The position numbers and the translations under genes were made by a program. The notes under the pieces were generated by a model that was given only the letters and a program-made list of their open reading frames with translations, had not been told where the DNA came from and searched no databases. A DNA stretch of 64,000 bases from Microbulbifer celer (lineage in GTDB: Bacteria; Pseudomonadota; Gammaproteobacteria; Pseudomonadales; Cellvibrionaceae): positions 4,282,002-4,346,001 of the forward strand of contig NZ_CP087715.1 in assembly GCF_020991125.1 (NCBI RefSeq), given 5' to 3'. Of the stretch, positions 18,595 through 27,042 are shown in pieces. Every line of letters begins with the position of its first letter. The stretch's first letter is position 1.

Positions 18595-18829
18595 TGATCA
18601 TTAGTTGCACAGCGTTGGACGCCGCAAATGTGTGCATGCAACCCGAAGGTGTTACCTCGGTGTTACCGTGCTACTCAGGGTGTCCGGCGCGGACATTCCG
18701 CATTTGAATAATCAATTCGGCTGTTTACAATGTGCGGCTCTTAGCTGTCTTCAAACCAAAAACTACCGCGTTGTGGCAGCTAAACCATCGCGACCATGTT
18801 GTGAAATATTGAACCCACTGGGGGGTCTA

Positions 18830-19612
18830 ATGAAAACCAAGCGATTCATGGCTGTGGCGCTGACCACTGCGCTGTCTGCCGGCGCACTGTACGGTAGCGT
18901 AGCCACTGCGGATACACTGGATACCGTTCTCAAGGTTGGCGAGCAGAAAACGACTGCTGCAACTGCATCTCAAAAGCGCATCGACAAGATTGCCCAAGAG
19001 ACCACCGATCTGCTCCAGCAGTTCAAAGTGGTCAATAAGGAAATCGACGGCCTGCGCGTCTACAACCGTCAGCTCGAAAAGCAGCTGGCTAACCAGCTGG
19101 CTGTGATCAAGGACCTCGATGAGTCTATTGATGGCGTAACCGTGATCGAGCGTCAGATTCAACCGCTGATCCTGCGCATGCTGGATGGCCTGGAGCAGTT
19201 CATCGAACTGGATATGCCGTTCAAACTGGCCGAGCGCAAAGAAAACCTCGAAGGTGTTAAGAGCACCATGGACCGTTCCGACGTAACCGTTGCGGAGAAA
19301 TTCCGTCAGGTTCTGGAACTGTACAACTTCGAAGCGGAATACGCGCGCAAGATTGACAGTTACTCCGACACCCTGAACGTGAACGGTCAGGACCGCGAAG
19401 TCAACGTACTGCAGATCGGCCGTATCGCCCTGGTCGCACAGACCACCGACTCCAAGATCTCCCTGGCTTACGACAAAGACCAGAAAGCCTGGGTTGAAGT
19501 CGATGGCGGTGAATACCGTCGCGCCATCATGCAGGGCCTGAAAATCGCCAAGAAACAGGCCACCACCGACATCATGACTATGCCGATCCCGGCTCCGGAG
19601 GCAGCGCAATGA
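18830..19612 (+). CDS. DUF3450 periplasmic coiled-coil protein of the Ton cluster
   Basis: 260 residues from the ATG at 18830; the frame is open 75 codons further up, but only this start gives a signal peptide (MKTKRFMAVALTTALSAGAL, cleavage near ATA-DT). The mature part opens with a long heptad-like helix (about residues 30-110, QKRIDKIAQETTDLLQQF) typical of DUF3450. In Vibrio and Shewanella such proteins are encoded at the head of TonB2-type clusters; their role is undefined. The stop overlaps the next start by four bases (ATGA), so it is tightly coupled to the TtpC-like gene. Confidence 0.87.
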   Translation: MKTKRFMAVALTTALSAGALYGSVATADTLDTVLKVGEQKTTAATASQKRIDKIAQETTDLLQQFKVVNKEIDGLRVYNRQLEKQLANQLAVIKDLDESIDGVTVIERQIQPLILRMLDGLEQFIELDMPFKLAERKENLEGVKSTMDRSDVTVAEKFRQVLELYNFEAEYARKIDSYSDTLNVNGQDREVNVLQIGRIALVAQTTDSKISLAYDKDQKAWVEVDGGEYRRAIMQGLKIAKKQATTDIMTMPIPAPEAAQ

Positions 19613-20979
19613 AAACCATCGCCAAACGCGTATTAGCCGTAGCAGCTGCTGGCCTGATCAGCGTTTCCGCTGTCGCCCAGGACGAGAAAGCTACCTCTCT
19701 GGATCAGCTGCTGAAAATGGTTCAGCAGTCCAAGATCGCTGAATCTGCCGAGCACAAAAAGCGCGAAGCAGAATTCCGTCGTCAGAAATCCAATCAGGCC
19801 TCCCTGCTGAGCCAGGCCGAGAACACCCGTGCTTCTGAAGAAGCCCGTTCCGCGGCACTGGAGAAAAAGTACGAAGAGCAGGAGCTGCTGGTTCAACAGA
19901 AGCGTCAGCAGTTGGATGAGCGCATGGGCTCCCTGAACGAACTGTTCGGCCACATGACCTCTACCGCTGGTGACCTGCGTGCGAACCTGGACACTTCTCT
20001 GGTTTCCGCTCAGTACCCGGGTCGCGCTGAGTTCCTCGATCAGCTGATCGATAAAATGAACTCCCAGACCAAACTGCCGACCATCCAGGAAATCGAGCGT
20101 CTGTGGTACGAGCTGCAGCGTGAGACCGTTGAAGCCGGTAAAGTTGTGAAGTTCAACAGCACCGTCATCCTGCCCGACGGCGAACAGGCCGAGCAGGAAG
20201 TGGTTCGTGTAGGTAACTTCAACATCGTTTCCAACGGTAAGTACCTGGAAATGAACGACAACCACAAAATGGCCGAGCTGATCCGTCAGCCGGATGGTAA
20301 GTACCAGAGCATGGCGGCCGACCTGCAGGCGGCTACCAGTGGCTTCACCGCATTCGGTGTTGACCCGACTGGTCCTACCGGTGGTTCTTACCTGAAAGCC
20401 ATGATCGCGAGCCCGAGCATCGTAGAGCGCTGGCATCAGGGCAAAATCGTGGGCTACATCATCACTGCGGTGGGTGTGTTCGCGGTACTGCTGGCTATCT
20501 GGCGCCTGATCGTGCTGTCTGGTGTGAATGCCAAGGTCAACTCCCAGCTGCGTTCTTCTACCCCGAACACCAACAACCCGCTGGGTCGTGTTCTGTCCGT
20601 AGCGGAAGAGAACAAAGGTGTTGACGGAGAGACTCTGGAACTGAAGATGGAAGAAGCGGTGCTGAAAGAGCGTCCGGCCATCGAGTCCGGTCTGAACCTG
20701 CTGAAGATCATCGCCATGGTGGCACCGCTGCTGGGTCTGCTGGGTACCGTGACCGGTATGATCATCACCTTCCAGGCCATCACCATCTTCGGCGCGGGCG
20801 ATCCCAAGGCTATGGCCGGCGGTATCTCCTCTGCACTGGTGACCACCGTTCTGGGTCTGTGTGTTGCGATTCCGACTGTTCTGCTGCACACCGTGGTTAA
20901 TGGCCGCGCCAAGCGCATCCTGCACATCCTGGACGAACAGAGTGCCGGTATCGTTGCAGAAAACGCTGAGCGTAAATAA
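19609..20979 (+). CDS. ttpC: TtpC-like ExbB/TolQ-family proton channel protein with periplasmic domain
   Basis: 456 residues: a signal peptide (ending near VSAVAQ-DE), a periplasmic coiled coil (about 45-110), a beta-rich periplasmic region (to about 255), then three membrane helices of a MotA/TolQ/ExbB domain (about 275-450). The MAPLLGLLGTVTGMI and GGISSALVTTVLGLCVAIP channel helices are clear. TtpC was described in Vibrio as an extra component needed by the TonB2 complex for siderophore uptake. Here it lies with its own ExbB, ExbD and TonB, as in Vibrio. Codon choice (CGT, GGT, GTT, CTG) suggests high expression. Confidence 0.9.
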   Translation: MKTIAKRVLAVAAAGLISVSAVAQDEKATSLDQLLKMVQQSKIAESAEHKKREAEFRRQKSNQASLLSQAENTRASEEARSAALEKKYEEQELLVQQKRQQLDERMGSLNELFGHMTSTAGDLRANLDTSLVSAQYPGRAEFLDQLIDKMNSQTKLPTIQEIERLWYELQRETVEAGKVVKFNSTVILPDGEQAEQEVVRVGNFNIVSNGKYLEMNDNHKMAELIRQPDGKYQSMAADLQAATSGFTAFGVDPTGPTGGSYLKAMIASPSIVERWHQGKIVGYIITAVGVFAVLLAIWRLIVLSGVNAKVNSQLRSSTPNTNNPLGRVLSVAEENKGVDGETLELKMEEAVLKERPAIESGLNLLKIIAMVAPLLGLLGTVTGMIITFQAITIFGAGDPKAMAGGISSALVTTVLGLCVAIPTVLLHTVVNGRAKRILHILDEQSAGIVAENAERK

Positions 20980-20993
20980 GAGGAGGCGGCAAC

Positions 20994-21521
20994 ATGCACG
21001 CATTAAATGACGCATGGGCCGCCGTCAACGCCTTTATGGCGTCGGGCGGGCCAGTACTACTTCTGATCGCCGGCCTGACCTTCTTCATGTGGACGCTGAT
21101 TTTCGAGCGGGTGTTTTACTTCAAGGGCGGCCTGAAGCGTGATGTTCAGGGCGCCGTGGACGCCTGGGAGGCGCGCCCGGAGCGCAAATCCTGGAATGCA
21201 CACCAGATCCGTTATGCGATGATTTCCCGGGTATCCGAGAAGGTTCAGAGCAATATGGACATGATCCAGACCTGCGTTGCCCTCGCGCCGTTGTTCGGCC
21301 TGCTGGGTACCGTATGGGGCATGATCAACGTGTTTGAAGTGCTCGCAATCACCGGCGGTGGTGATGCCAAACAGATGGCCAGTGGTGTATCCATGGCAAC
21401 CATCCCGACTATGGCGGGTATGGTGACTGCGCTTTCGGGCGTATTTGCCAACACCTATGTCACCCGTACTGCCGAGCGTGAAACCCAGCTGCTGGAAGAC
21501 CATCTGACGATGGATCACTGA
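20994..21521 (+). CDS. exbB: ExbB biopolymer transport protein
   Basis: 175 residues, small ExbB/TolQ type with three membrane helices (about 17-35, 95-120, 135-160). The helix 2/3 signatures are ALAPLFGLLGTVWGMINVF and GVSMATIPTMAGMVTAL. Five copies would form the channel around an ExbD dimer, converting proton flow into TonB movement. A good ribosome-binding site (GAGGAGG) sits eight bases before the ATG, and the TtpC-like gene ends 14 bases upstream. A 149-base gap with a hairpin follows before exbD. Confidence 0.93.
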   Translation: MHALNDAWAAVNAFMASGGPVLLLIAGLTFFMWTLIFERVFYFKGGLKRDVQGAVDAWEARPERKSWNAHQIRYAMISRVSEKVQSNMDMIQTCVALAPLFGLLGTVWGMINVFEVLAITGGGDAKQMASGVSMATIPTMAGMVTALSGVFANTYVTRTAERETQLLEDHLTMDH

Positions 21522-21537
21522 CGGCACCACAGAAAAG

Positions 21538-21559
21538 GCAATCAGCTTGCTGTTTGCCG
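21538..21559 (+). promoter_or_regulatory. Hairpin between exbB and exbD
   Basis: GGCAATCAGC and GCTGTTTGCC pair with one T-T mismatch around a two-base loop. No T-tract follows, so it is not a simple terminator. It is the only sizeable gap inside an otherwise tightly packed operon and could set the ExbB:ExbD ratio through RNA processing or stability (inference). Confidence 0.4.
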
Positions 21560-21670
21560 AGAAGGTTTAGCCAATTGAAGAAGTTCCCGTTATCCGAGGT
21601 TGCTCACTGAGAGTAGCGGGGCTTCACAAGGCCAAATCTCGCTAAGAGCATTTCGCTAGAGAGAGTTGCT

Positions 21671-22072
21671 ATGAGCAAGAAAAAGACTACGGCGGAAGAA
21701 GAAGGGCAAGCGATTGACCTCACGCCCATGCTGGACGTGGTGTTCATCATGCTGATCTTCTTCATCGTCACCGCGACCTTTATCAAGGAGCCGGGTGTCG
21801 ATGTACTGAAGCCGGAAGCGACACAGTCTGAACTCAAGACCACCTCTATTCTGGTAGCGGTCAACAACAACGACGAGATCTGGATTGCCAAAGAGAAAGT
21901 GGAAGACCGTCAGGTGAGAAATACCCTGGAACGTCTTCGTGCCGAAAACCCGAAAGGGTGGTTGGTAATTCAGCCGGATAAAGAGGCGAGTATCGAGAAG
22001 GTTGCCCTGATCGCAGATGCGGCCAGGAGAGTCGGTATCGAGAAAGTGTCCGTCGCTACAGAGAAGAGTTAA
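21671..22072 (+). CDS. exbD: ExbD biopolymer transport protein
   Basis: 133 residues: a short cytoplasmic start, one membrane helix (LDVVFIMLIFFIVTATF, about 20-36) and a periplasmic domain. The essential membrane Asp is in DLTPMLDVVFI. The N-terminal EEEGQAIDLTP is typical of ExbD/TolR. It precedes tonB by five bases. The region before its ATG carries AGAGAGAG rather than a canonical AGGAGG. Confidence 0.93.
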   Translation: MSKKKTTAEEEGQAIDLTPMLDVVFIMLIFFIVTATFIKEPGVDVLKPEATQSELKTTSILVAVNNNDEIWIAKEKVEDRQVRNTLERLRAENPKGWLVIQPDKEASIEKVALIADAARRVGIEKVSVATEKS

Positions 22073-22077
22073 CTGCT

Positions 22078-22698
22078 ATGAACCCGGTAAGACTATTAGG
22101 GGCGGGTGCGCTGGCGGTAGCCACGACTTTTGCCCTGATCTTCACCATGCATGCGCTGATCGAAGCGAACCTGGGTGCTCCCGAAGAAGAGGAGCCTCTC
22201 AAGGTTGCTGACGTGGTCATGCCTGAGCAGGAGATCGAAACGCAATACGATACCAGGAAGCCGGACAAACCCGAGGAACCCGAGCAGCCGCCGCCCGATA
22301 TGCCGGAGCCGGAATTTGATGAGCCTGATGTAGATGGCGAAATCAATATGGCTGCGCCGCGAGCGAACGCTGACCTGAACGTCGGTGGTATCGGTGGCTT
22401 TGCCTCCGAAGGTGACTATCTACCGATCGTAAAAGTGCAGCCTCAGTATCCCCGTCGCGCACTGCAGCGTGGTATCGAGGGCTGGGTAATCGTGGAATAC
22501 ACGGTGACCAAGAACGGTTCTGTACGGGACCCGCAGGTTGTGGAAGCCTTCACCAAAGATGGCAACCCCACTTCCATCTTCAACCGCGCTGCGGTGAAGT
22601 CGGCCCTGAAGTACAAGTACAAGCCGCGGGTTGTTGATGGCGAGCCGATTGAAGTGCCTGGTGTAAAAACCAAGATCAGCTTCAATATGGCCAACTAA
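22078..22698 (+). CDS. tonB: TonB energy transducer (TonB2 type)
   Basis: 206 residues: an N-terminal membrane anchor (about 5-27), an acidic Pro/Glu-rich spacer (KPDKPEEPEQPPPDMPEPEF, about 60-80) and a C-terminal TonB domain with YPRRALQRGIEGWVIVEYTV and KYKYKPRVVDG. It spans the periplasm and transmits energy to TonB-dependent outer-membrane receptors. The spacer is short, as in TonB2-type proteins that cooperate with TtpC. It is encoded immediately after exbD. Confidence 0.94.
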   Translation: MNPVRLLGAGALAVATTFALIFTMHALIEANLGAPEEEEPLKVADVVMPEQEIETQYDTRKPDKPEEPEQPPPDMPEPEFDEPDVDGEINMAAPRANADLNVGGIGGFASEGDYLPIVKVQPQYPRRALQRGIEGWVIVEYTVTKNGSVRDPQVVEAFTKDGNPTSIFNRAAVKSALKYKYKPRVVDGEPIEVPGVKTKISFNMAN

Positions 22699-22712
22699 TA
22701 TAGGGGACGCAT

Positions 22713-24050
22713 ATGAACATGACGACCGTGACGAAAGGTTTATCCAAGTTCGTCCTGCGCACGTCCGTGGCGCTGCCCCTGGTGCTGGCCCCGGCGGTAA
22801 GTGTGAGTGTGCTTGAGGCAGTTGGCGTATCCGCGTCATTTGCCCAAGCCAATGCACAGAGCGAAGAGAAAACCCGCAAAGCACCTTCCATGCGCGAAAG
22901 TGCATTCAAGCACCTGGGTAAAGCACAGGAAGCGGCCGATGCCGGTAACTGGCAGGAAGCGTTGGCCGCACTGCGGGAAATGGAAGCGGGTAAAGACAAG
23001 CTGAACGCGTATGAAACCGCGCAGATGTACTACTTCTATGGCTTCGTGAATTACAGCATGGAGCGGTACCCGCAGGCGATCAATTACTACAAACAGGTGC
23101 TGGCGCAAGGGCAGGAAAACCTGCCGGTAGCACTGGAAGTCGGTACCCTGTTGACCATTGCTCAGCTGTACTTCGTTCAGGAAGACTACAAGCAGGCGCT
23201 GGTGTACCTGAACAAGTGGTTCGCACTGTCTGACGACGTTACTGCCGACAAGTACGCCCTGCGGGCTCAGGCCTACCACCAGGTAGGAGAGTCCGGAAAG
23301 GCGATGGCCGATATTACCAAGGCCATCAACATGTACGAGCAGGAAGGCAAGACGCCGAAGGAAAACTGGTTCCAGCTGCAACGCTACTTCTACTACGAGG
23401 ATAACGACTACAAAAATGTAGCCAAGGTACTCGAGAAGCTGGTGAAGTATTATCCGAAAGGGGAATACTACAAGCAGCTGGCAGGTATGTACGGTGAGCT
23501 GAAGCGCGAAGACGATATGCTTCACATGATGGAAGCTGCGTACGTTGCCGGTGCTCTGCAGAAAGAGAAAGAGCTGTTGAACATGGCCTATCTCTTTATG
23601 GGTGCTGAGATGCCTTACAAGGGCGCCAAGGTGATCGACAAGGGCATCAAAGAGAAGAAGATTGAACGCACCTCTAAGAATCTGGAAAGCCTGGCTCAGG
23701 CGTACCAGATGGCTCAAGAGCTGCAGAAATCTATTCCCGAGTTGGAAGCCGCTGCCAGTATGTCTGACAAAGGTGATCTCTACTCTCGTCTGGCCGGTAT
23801 CTACCTGGATCTGGACAAGAACGAGAAAGCCGTCAGCATGGGCTCTAAGGCGCTGCAGAAGGGCGATATCAAACGTCCGGATCAGCTCTACATCGTGCTG
23901 GGGATGGCCAACGCCAACCTGAAAAAGTACGACACCTCGTTGGATTACCTGAAGAAAGCCCTGAAAGACAAACGTTCCGAGAAGTTTGCCCGTCAGTGGA
24001 TCTCCTTTGTGGAAAACGAGAAGAACCGCGCAGAACAGCTGGCAATGTGA
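22713..24050 (+). CDS. TPR-repeat periplasmic protein of the Ton cluster
   Basis: 445 residues with a signal peptide (hydrophobic core about 18-40, cleavage near ASFAQA). Helical repeats follow: AAKGRWQ-type TPR units are visible around residues 55-110 (HLGKAQEAADAGNWQEALAA), 110-190, and again at 350-430 (LYSRLAGIYLDLDKNEKAVS). TPR proteins close TtpC-type Ton operons in Vibrio and Shewanella and probably act as a periplasmic scaffold. A GGGGA ribosome-binding site lies before the ATG; a second ATG at 22719 is possible. A strong terminator follows, ending the operon. Confidence 0.85.
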   Translation: MNMTTVTKGLSKFVLRTSVALPLVLAPAVSVSVLEAVGVSASFAQANAQSEEKTRKAPSMRESAFKHLGKAQEAADAGNWQEALAALREMEAGKDKLNAYETAQMYYFYGFVNYSMERYPQAINYYKQVLAQGQENLPVALEVGTLLTIAQLYFVQEDYKQALVYLNKWFALSDDVTADKYALRAQAYHQVGESGKAMADITKAINMYEQEGKTPKENWFQLQRYFYYEDNDYKNVAKVLEKLVKYYPKGEYYKQLAGMYGELKREDDMLHMMEAAYVAGALQKEKELLNMAYLFMGAEMPYKGAKVIDKGIKEKKIERTSKNLESLAQAYQMAQELQKSIPELEAAASMSDKGDLYSRLAGIYLDLDKNEKAVSMGSKALQKGDIKRPDQLYIVLGMANANLKKYDTSLDYLKKALKDKRSEKFARQWISFVENEKNRAEQLAM

Positions 24051-24072
24051 TTCAGCATTTCTCCGGATTCGA

Positions 24073-24101
24073 AAGGCCGCACACTGTGCGGCCTTTTTTT
24101 T
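24073..24101 (+). terminator. Rho-independent terminator of the Ton operon
   Basis: AAGGCCGCAC pairs with GTGCGGCCTT around ACT, followed by a run of T residues. It lies 20 bases after the TPR-protein stop codon. Confidence 0.95.
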
Positions 24102-24154
24102 GGCGCTGTTCCGCGTGGTCGAGCCGCCGATACGCATCGGCTAATTCTGAAAAT

Positions 24155-24169
24155 AAATAAGACTTATTT
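24155..24169. promoter_or_regulatory. 7-1-7 dyad, possible Fur-like operator upstream of the second tonB
   Basis: AAATAAG-A-CTTATTT is a perfect 15-base palindrome with the 7-1-7 geometry of Fur boxes. Only about four of seven half-site positions agree with the TGATAAT consensus, so Fur binding is speculative. It lies in an A+T-rich stretch 109 bases before the tonB start. Confidence 0.35.
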
Positions 24170-24277
24170 GCAAATACGCCAAAATCAACTAATTATTGAA
24201 AGTAGCTGATCAGCTTTTCCAACCGCACGGTTCGCCGTGTGCTCGATAAACACCTGAAAATAAAAAGGAGAGGTGTT

Positions 24278-24928
24278 ATGGAACAGGCTTATCCGCTGAA
24301 CTCCACCCCCCCTATCTTTATCTCGTCTCGCCCGCTGGCGCTGGCCCGCAGTGGTGCCTTTGCGTTTGGCATTACCGGGCTTCTGCTACTCGGCATGACG
24401 CAACTGATTGCCACCGACTACCGGGCGCCACCTGAAGAGCTACCGCCAAAAGTGGCGCCAATCCATCTCCCGGATCTGACGCCGACGGTGCAGGAGTCGC
24501 TACCACCGGTTAAACCTCAGGAAATTCCTCCCGCTTTGCAGCCGGTCAGAGTCGAGTCCCGGGTGACTCCGGGAGAGATTCCCACTGGCATCACACCGCC
24601 CGTAGTAGATGACACCGGTCTGGATCCGAGCATCATCAGTGCCGATCCGCTGCCGATCTATAAACCTGCACCGCGTTATCCGCGTCGTGCGCTGTCCCGT
24701 GGTATCGAGGGTTATGTGGTGGTGGAGTTCACCATTACCCCCAGTGGCGGGGTGCGCGATGCCAACGTGGTAGGTGGTTACAAGAATGATGGGGAGCCCA
24801 CCACGGTATTCGATCGCGAGGCCCTGAGAGCGGTAGAGCGCTTCAAATACCGTCCACCACTGTCCGAAGGACGGCCGGTGGAAAAGCGCGGGGTGCGCAA
24901 CCGGATAGTGTTCAAAATGGCGGAATAA
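24278..24928 (+). CDS. Second, stand-alone TonB-family energy transducer
   Basis: 216 residues from the ATG at 24278, which has AAAGGAG upstream. Membrane anchor about 30-48 (GAFAFGITGLLLLGMTQLI), a Pro-rich spacer (about 60-120), and a TonB C-terminal domain with YPRRALSRGIEGYVVVEFTI and FKYRPPLSEGRPVEKRGV. The C-terminal domain is very like that of the TonB in the preceding operon, so the two are probably paralogues. It has its own upstream region and a terminator, so it is a separate transcript. It may replace TonB in the same ExbBD/TtpC complex under other conditions. Confidence 0.9.
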   Translation: MEQAYPLNSTPPIFISSRPLALARSGAFAFGITGLLLLGMTQLIATDYRAPPEELPPKVAPIHLPDLTPTVQESLPPVKPQEIPPALQPVRVESRVTPGEIPTGITPPVVDDTGLDPSIISADPLPIYKPAPRYPRRALSRGIEGYVVVEFTITPSGGVRDANVVGGYKNDGEPTTVFDREALRAVERFKYRPPLSEGRPVEKRGVRNRIVFKMAE

Positions 24929-24946
24929 ATTACCGGGGGCAACAAC

Positions 24947-24976
24947 GAAAAGAGCGGGCATTTGCCCGCTCTTTTC
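24947..24976. terminator. Bidirectional terminator between tonB and ilvD
   Basis: A 14-base stem (GAAAAGAGCGGGCA / TGCCCGCTCTTTTC) with a two-base loop carries an A-run on one side and a T-run on the other, so it serves both convergent genes. Confidence 0.92.
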
Positions 24977-25004
24977 TGTTCTCAATCAACTTTTAGCGTC
25001 GAAT

Positions 25005-26840
25005 TCAATCGATTTCCCGTATCGCACCTTTATCCGCGCTGGTGGCCAGTAATGCATAGGCCTTGAGCGCGCGGCTTACTTTGCGCGGGCGGGCTTTGGC
25101 CGGTTTCCAGCCTGCGTCGCCTTTATTGTTCATGGCCTCGCGGCGGCGATGCAGTTCCGCTTCCGGAATATCCACTTCGATCAGGCGGTTGGGAATATCG
25201 ATACGCACCAGGTCGCCGTCCTGAACCAGCCCGATATTGCCGCCGCTGGCGGCCTCTGGCGAAACGTGGCCGATGGAGAGCCCGGAGGTACCACCGGAGA
25301 AGCGGCCATCGGTGATCAGCGCGCAGGACTTACCCAGCCCCTTGGACTTCAGGTAGCTGGTGGGGTACAGCATTTCCTGCATTCCCGGCCCGCCCTTGGG
25401 GCCTTCATAACGAACGATCACTGCCTCGCCTTCCTTGACCCGACCTTCGAGGATATTGGCGACCGCATCTTCCTGGCTTTCGACAATGTGCGCCGGGCCC
25501 TCGAACTTCCACAACTCCTCCTCAACGCCGGAGGTTTTCACCACACAGCCATCCGGTGCCAGGTTGCCGAACAACACCGCGAGTCCGCCTTCGGCGGAGA
25601 ACGCATGCTCCACCGAGCGGATGCAGCCGTTCTCGCGGTCGCCGTCGAGATTGTTCCAGCGGCAGTCCTGGCTGAAGGCGGTCTGGGTGGGGATACCCGC
25701 GGGGCCGGCGCGGAAAAACTTGTGTACCGCCGGATCATCGGTGCGGCGGATATCCCATTGCTCCAGGGCTTCCTTGAAGGAGCTGCTGTGCACTGTGGGC
25801 AGGCTGGCGTCCAGCAGGCCGGCAGCTTCCAGTTCCCCCAGAATTGCCATCACACCGCCGGCGCGGTGGACATCCTCGATGTGGTATTTCTGGGTGTTGG
25901 GTGCCACCTTGCACAGTTGTGGAATCTTTCTCGACAGGCGGTCGATATCCGCCAGGTTGAAATCCACCTCCCCTTCCTGGGCCGCAGCGAGCAGGTGCAG
26001 GATGGTGTTGGTGGAACCGCCCATGGCGATATCCAGCGCCATGGCATTGCTGAAGGCGGCGCGATTGGCGATATTGCGCGGCAATGCGGCTTCGTCGTCG
26101 TCTTCGTAATAGCGTTTGGCCAGAGTGACAATCTCGCGGCCGGCGCGCAGGAACAGCTCTTCGCGATCGGCATGGGTGGCGAGCATGGTGCCATTGCCCG
26201 GCAGGGACAGTCCCAGCGCTTCGGTCAGGCAGTTCATGGAGTTGGCGGTGAACATACCGGAACAGGAGCCACAGGTGGGGCAGGCTGAGCGTTCGTACTC
26301 GGCCACCTTTTCATCGGAAGCGTCGTCGGTGGCGGCGATGACCATCGCGTCCACCAGGTCCAGCTTGTGATCGGCGAGCTTGGTTTTCCCGGCCTCCATG
26401 GGCCCACCGGATACGAAGATGACCGGGATGTTCAGGCGCAGGGCCGCCATCAGCATTCCGGGGGTGATCTTGTCGCAGTTGGAAATACACACCAGGGCGT
26501 CGGCGCAGTGGGCATTAACCATGTACTCGACGGAGTCGGCGATGATCTCGCGGCTGGGCAGGCTGTAGAGCATGCCATCGTGGCCCATGGCGATACCGTC
26601 GTCCACCGCAATGGTGTTGAATTCCTTGGCGACGCCACCGGCCTTTTCGATCTCCCGTGCCACCAGCTGTCCCATATCTTTCAGGTGCACATGCCCGGGT
26701 ACGAACTGGGTGAAGGAGTTGGCTACGGCAATGATGGGCTTGTGGAAATCGTCATCCTTCATGCCGGTGGCGCGCCACAGGGCGCGGGCGCCGGCCATAT
26801 TGCGGCCGGCGGTGGAGGTGCGGGAACGGTACTGAGGCAT
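25005..26840 (-). CDS. ilvD: Dihydroxy-acid dehydratase
   Basis: 611 residues, typical for IlvD. It dehydrates dihydroxy-isovalerate and dihydroxy-methylvalerate in valine and isoleucine synthesis using an Fe-S cluster. Cluster-binding segments are [12 protein letters not shown] and [18 protein letters not shown]; the C-terminal signature [16 protein letters not shown] is present. The ATG at 26840 gives the standard start [20 protein letters not shown]. ilvE lies about 20 kb away, so the pathway is dispersed. Confidence 0.96.
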   Translation of the reverse strand: MPQYRSRTSTAGRNMAGARALWRATGMKDDDFHKPIIAVANSFTQFVPGHVHLKDMGQLVAREIEKAGGVAKEFNTIAVDDGIAMGHDGMLYSLPSREIIADSVEYMVNAHCADALVCISNCDKITPGMLMAALRLNIPVIFVSGGPMEAGKTKLADHKLDLVDAMVIAATDDASDEKVAEYERSACPTCGSCSGMFTANSMNCLTEALGLSLPGNGTMLATHADREELFLRAGREIVTLAKRYYEDDDEAALPRNIANRAAFSNAMALDIAMGGSTNTILHLLAAAQEGEVDFNLADIDRLSRKIPQLCKVAPNTQKYHIEDVHRAGGVMAILGELEAAGLLDASLPTVHSSSFKEALEQWDIRRTDDPAVHKFFRAGPAGIPTQTAFSQDCRWNNLDGDRENGCIRSVEHAFSAEGGLAVLFGNLAPDGCVVKTSGVEEELWKFEGPAHIVESQEDAVANILEGRVKEGEAVIVRYEGPKGGPGMQEMLYPTSYLKSKGLGKSCALITDGRFSGGTSGLSIGHVSPEAASGGNIGLVQDGDLVRIDIPNRLIEVDIPEAELHRRREAMNNKGDAGWKPAKARPRKVSRALKAYALLATSADKGAIREID

Positions 26841-27042
26841 AGTGGCTCTTTACGAATATCACAGATTGATGAACACAGGCCGGGGTAGTACCCCGGAAGC
26901 CTGACAGATTAACAAAGTGCAAGAAAGTTTGCGCGGCTGTGGAGTCTGGCTGTTTCCAGCGAAAGGGTTATCCGTCCTGTTCCGGATTTAAAAGCAATTA
27001 TATTGCGCGAAACAACAAATTGAACAATACGGGCAGGGGCGT

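Noticed and set aside
19633..21015. 460-codon open frame on the minus strand
   Set aside because: Antisense to the TtpC-like gene; His/Gln-rich shadow composition.
22836..24137. 433-codon open frame on the minus strand
   Set aside because: Antisense to the TPR protein and its terminator.
25149..26288. 379-codon open frame on the plus strand
   Set aside because: Antisense to ilvD, with no recognisable domain or ribosome-binding site.
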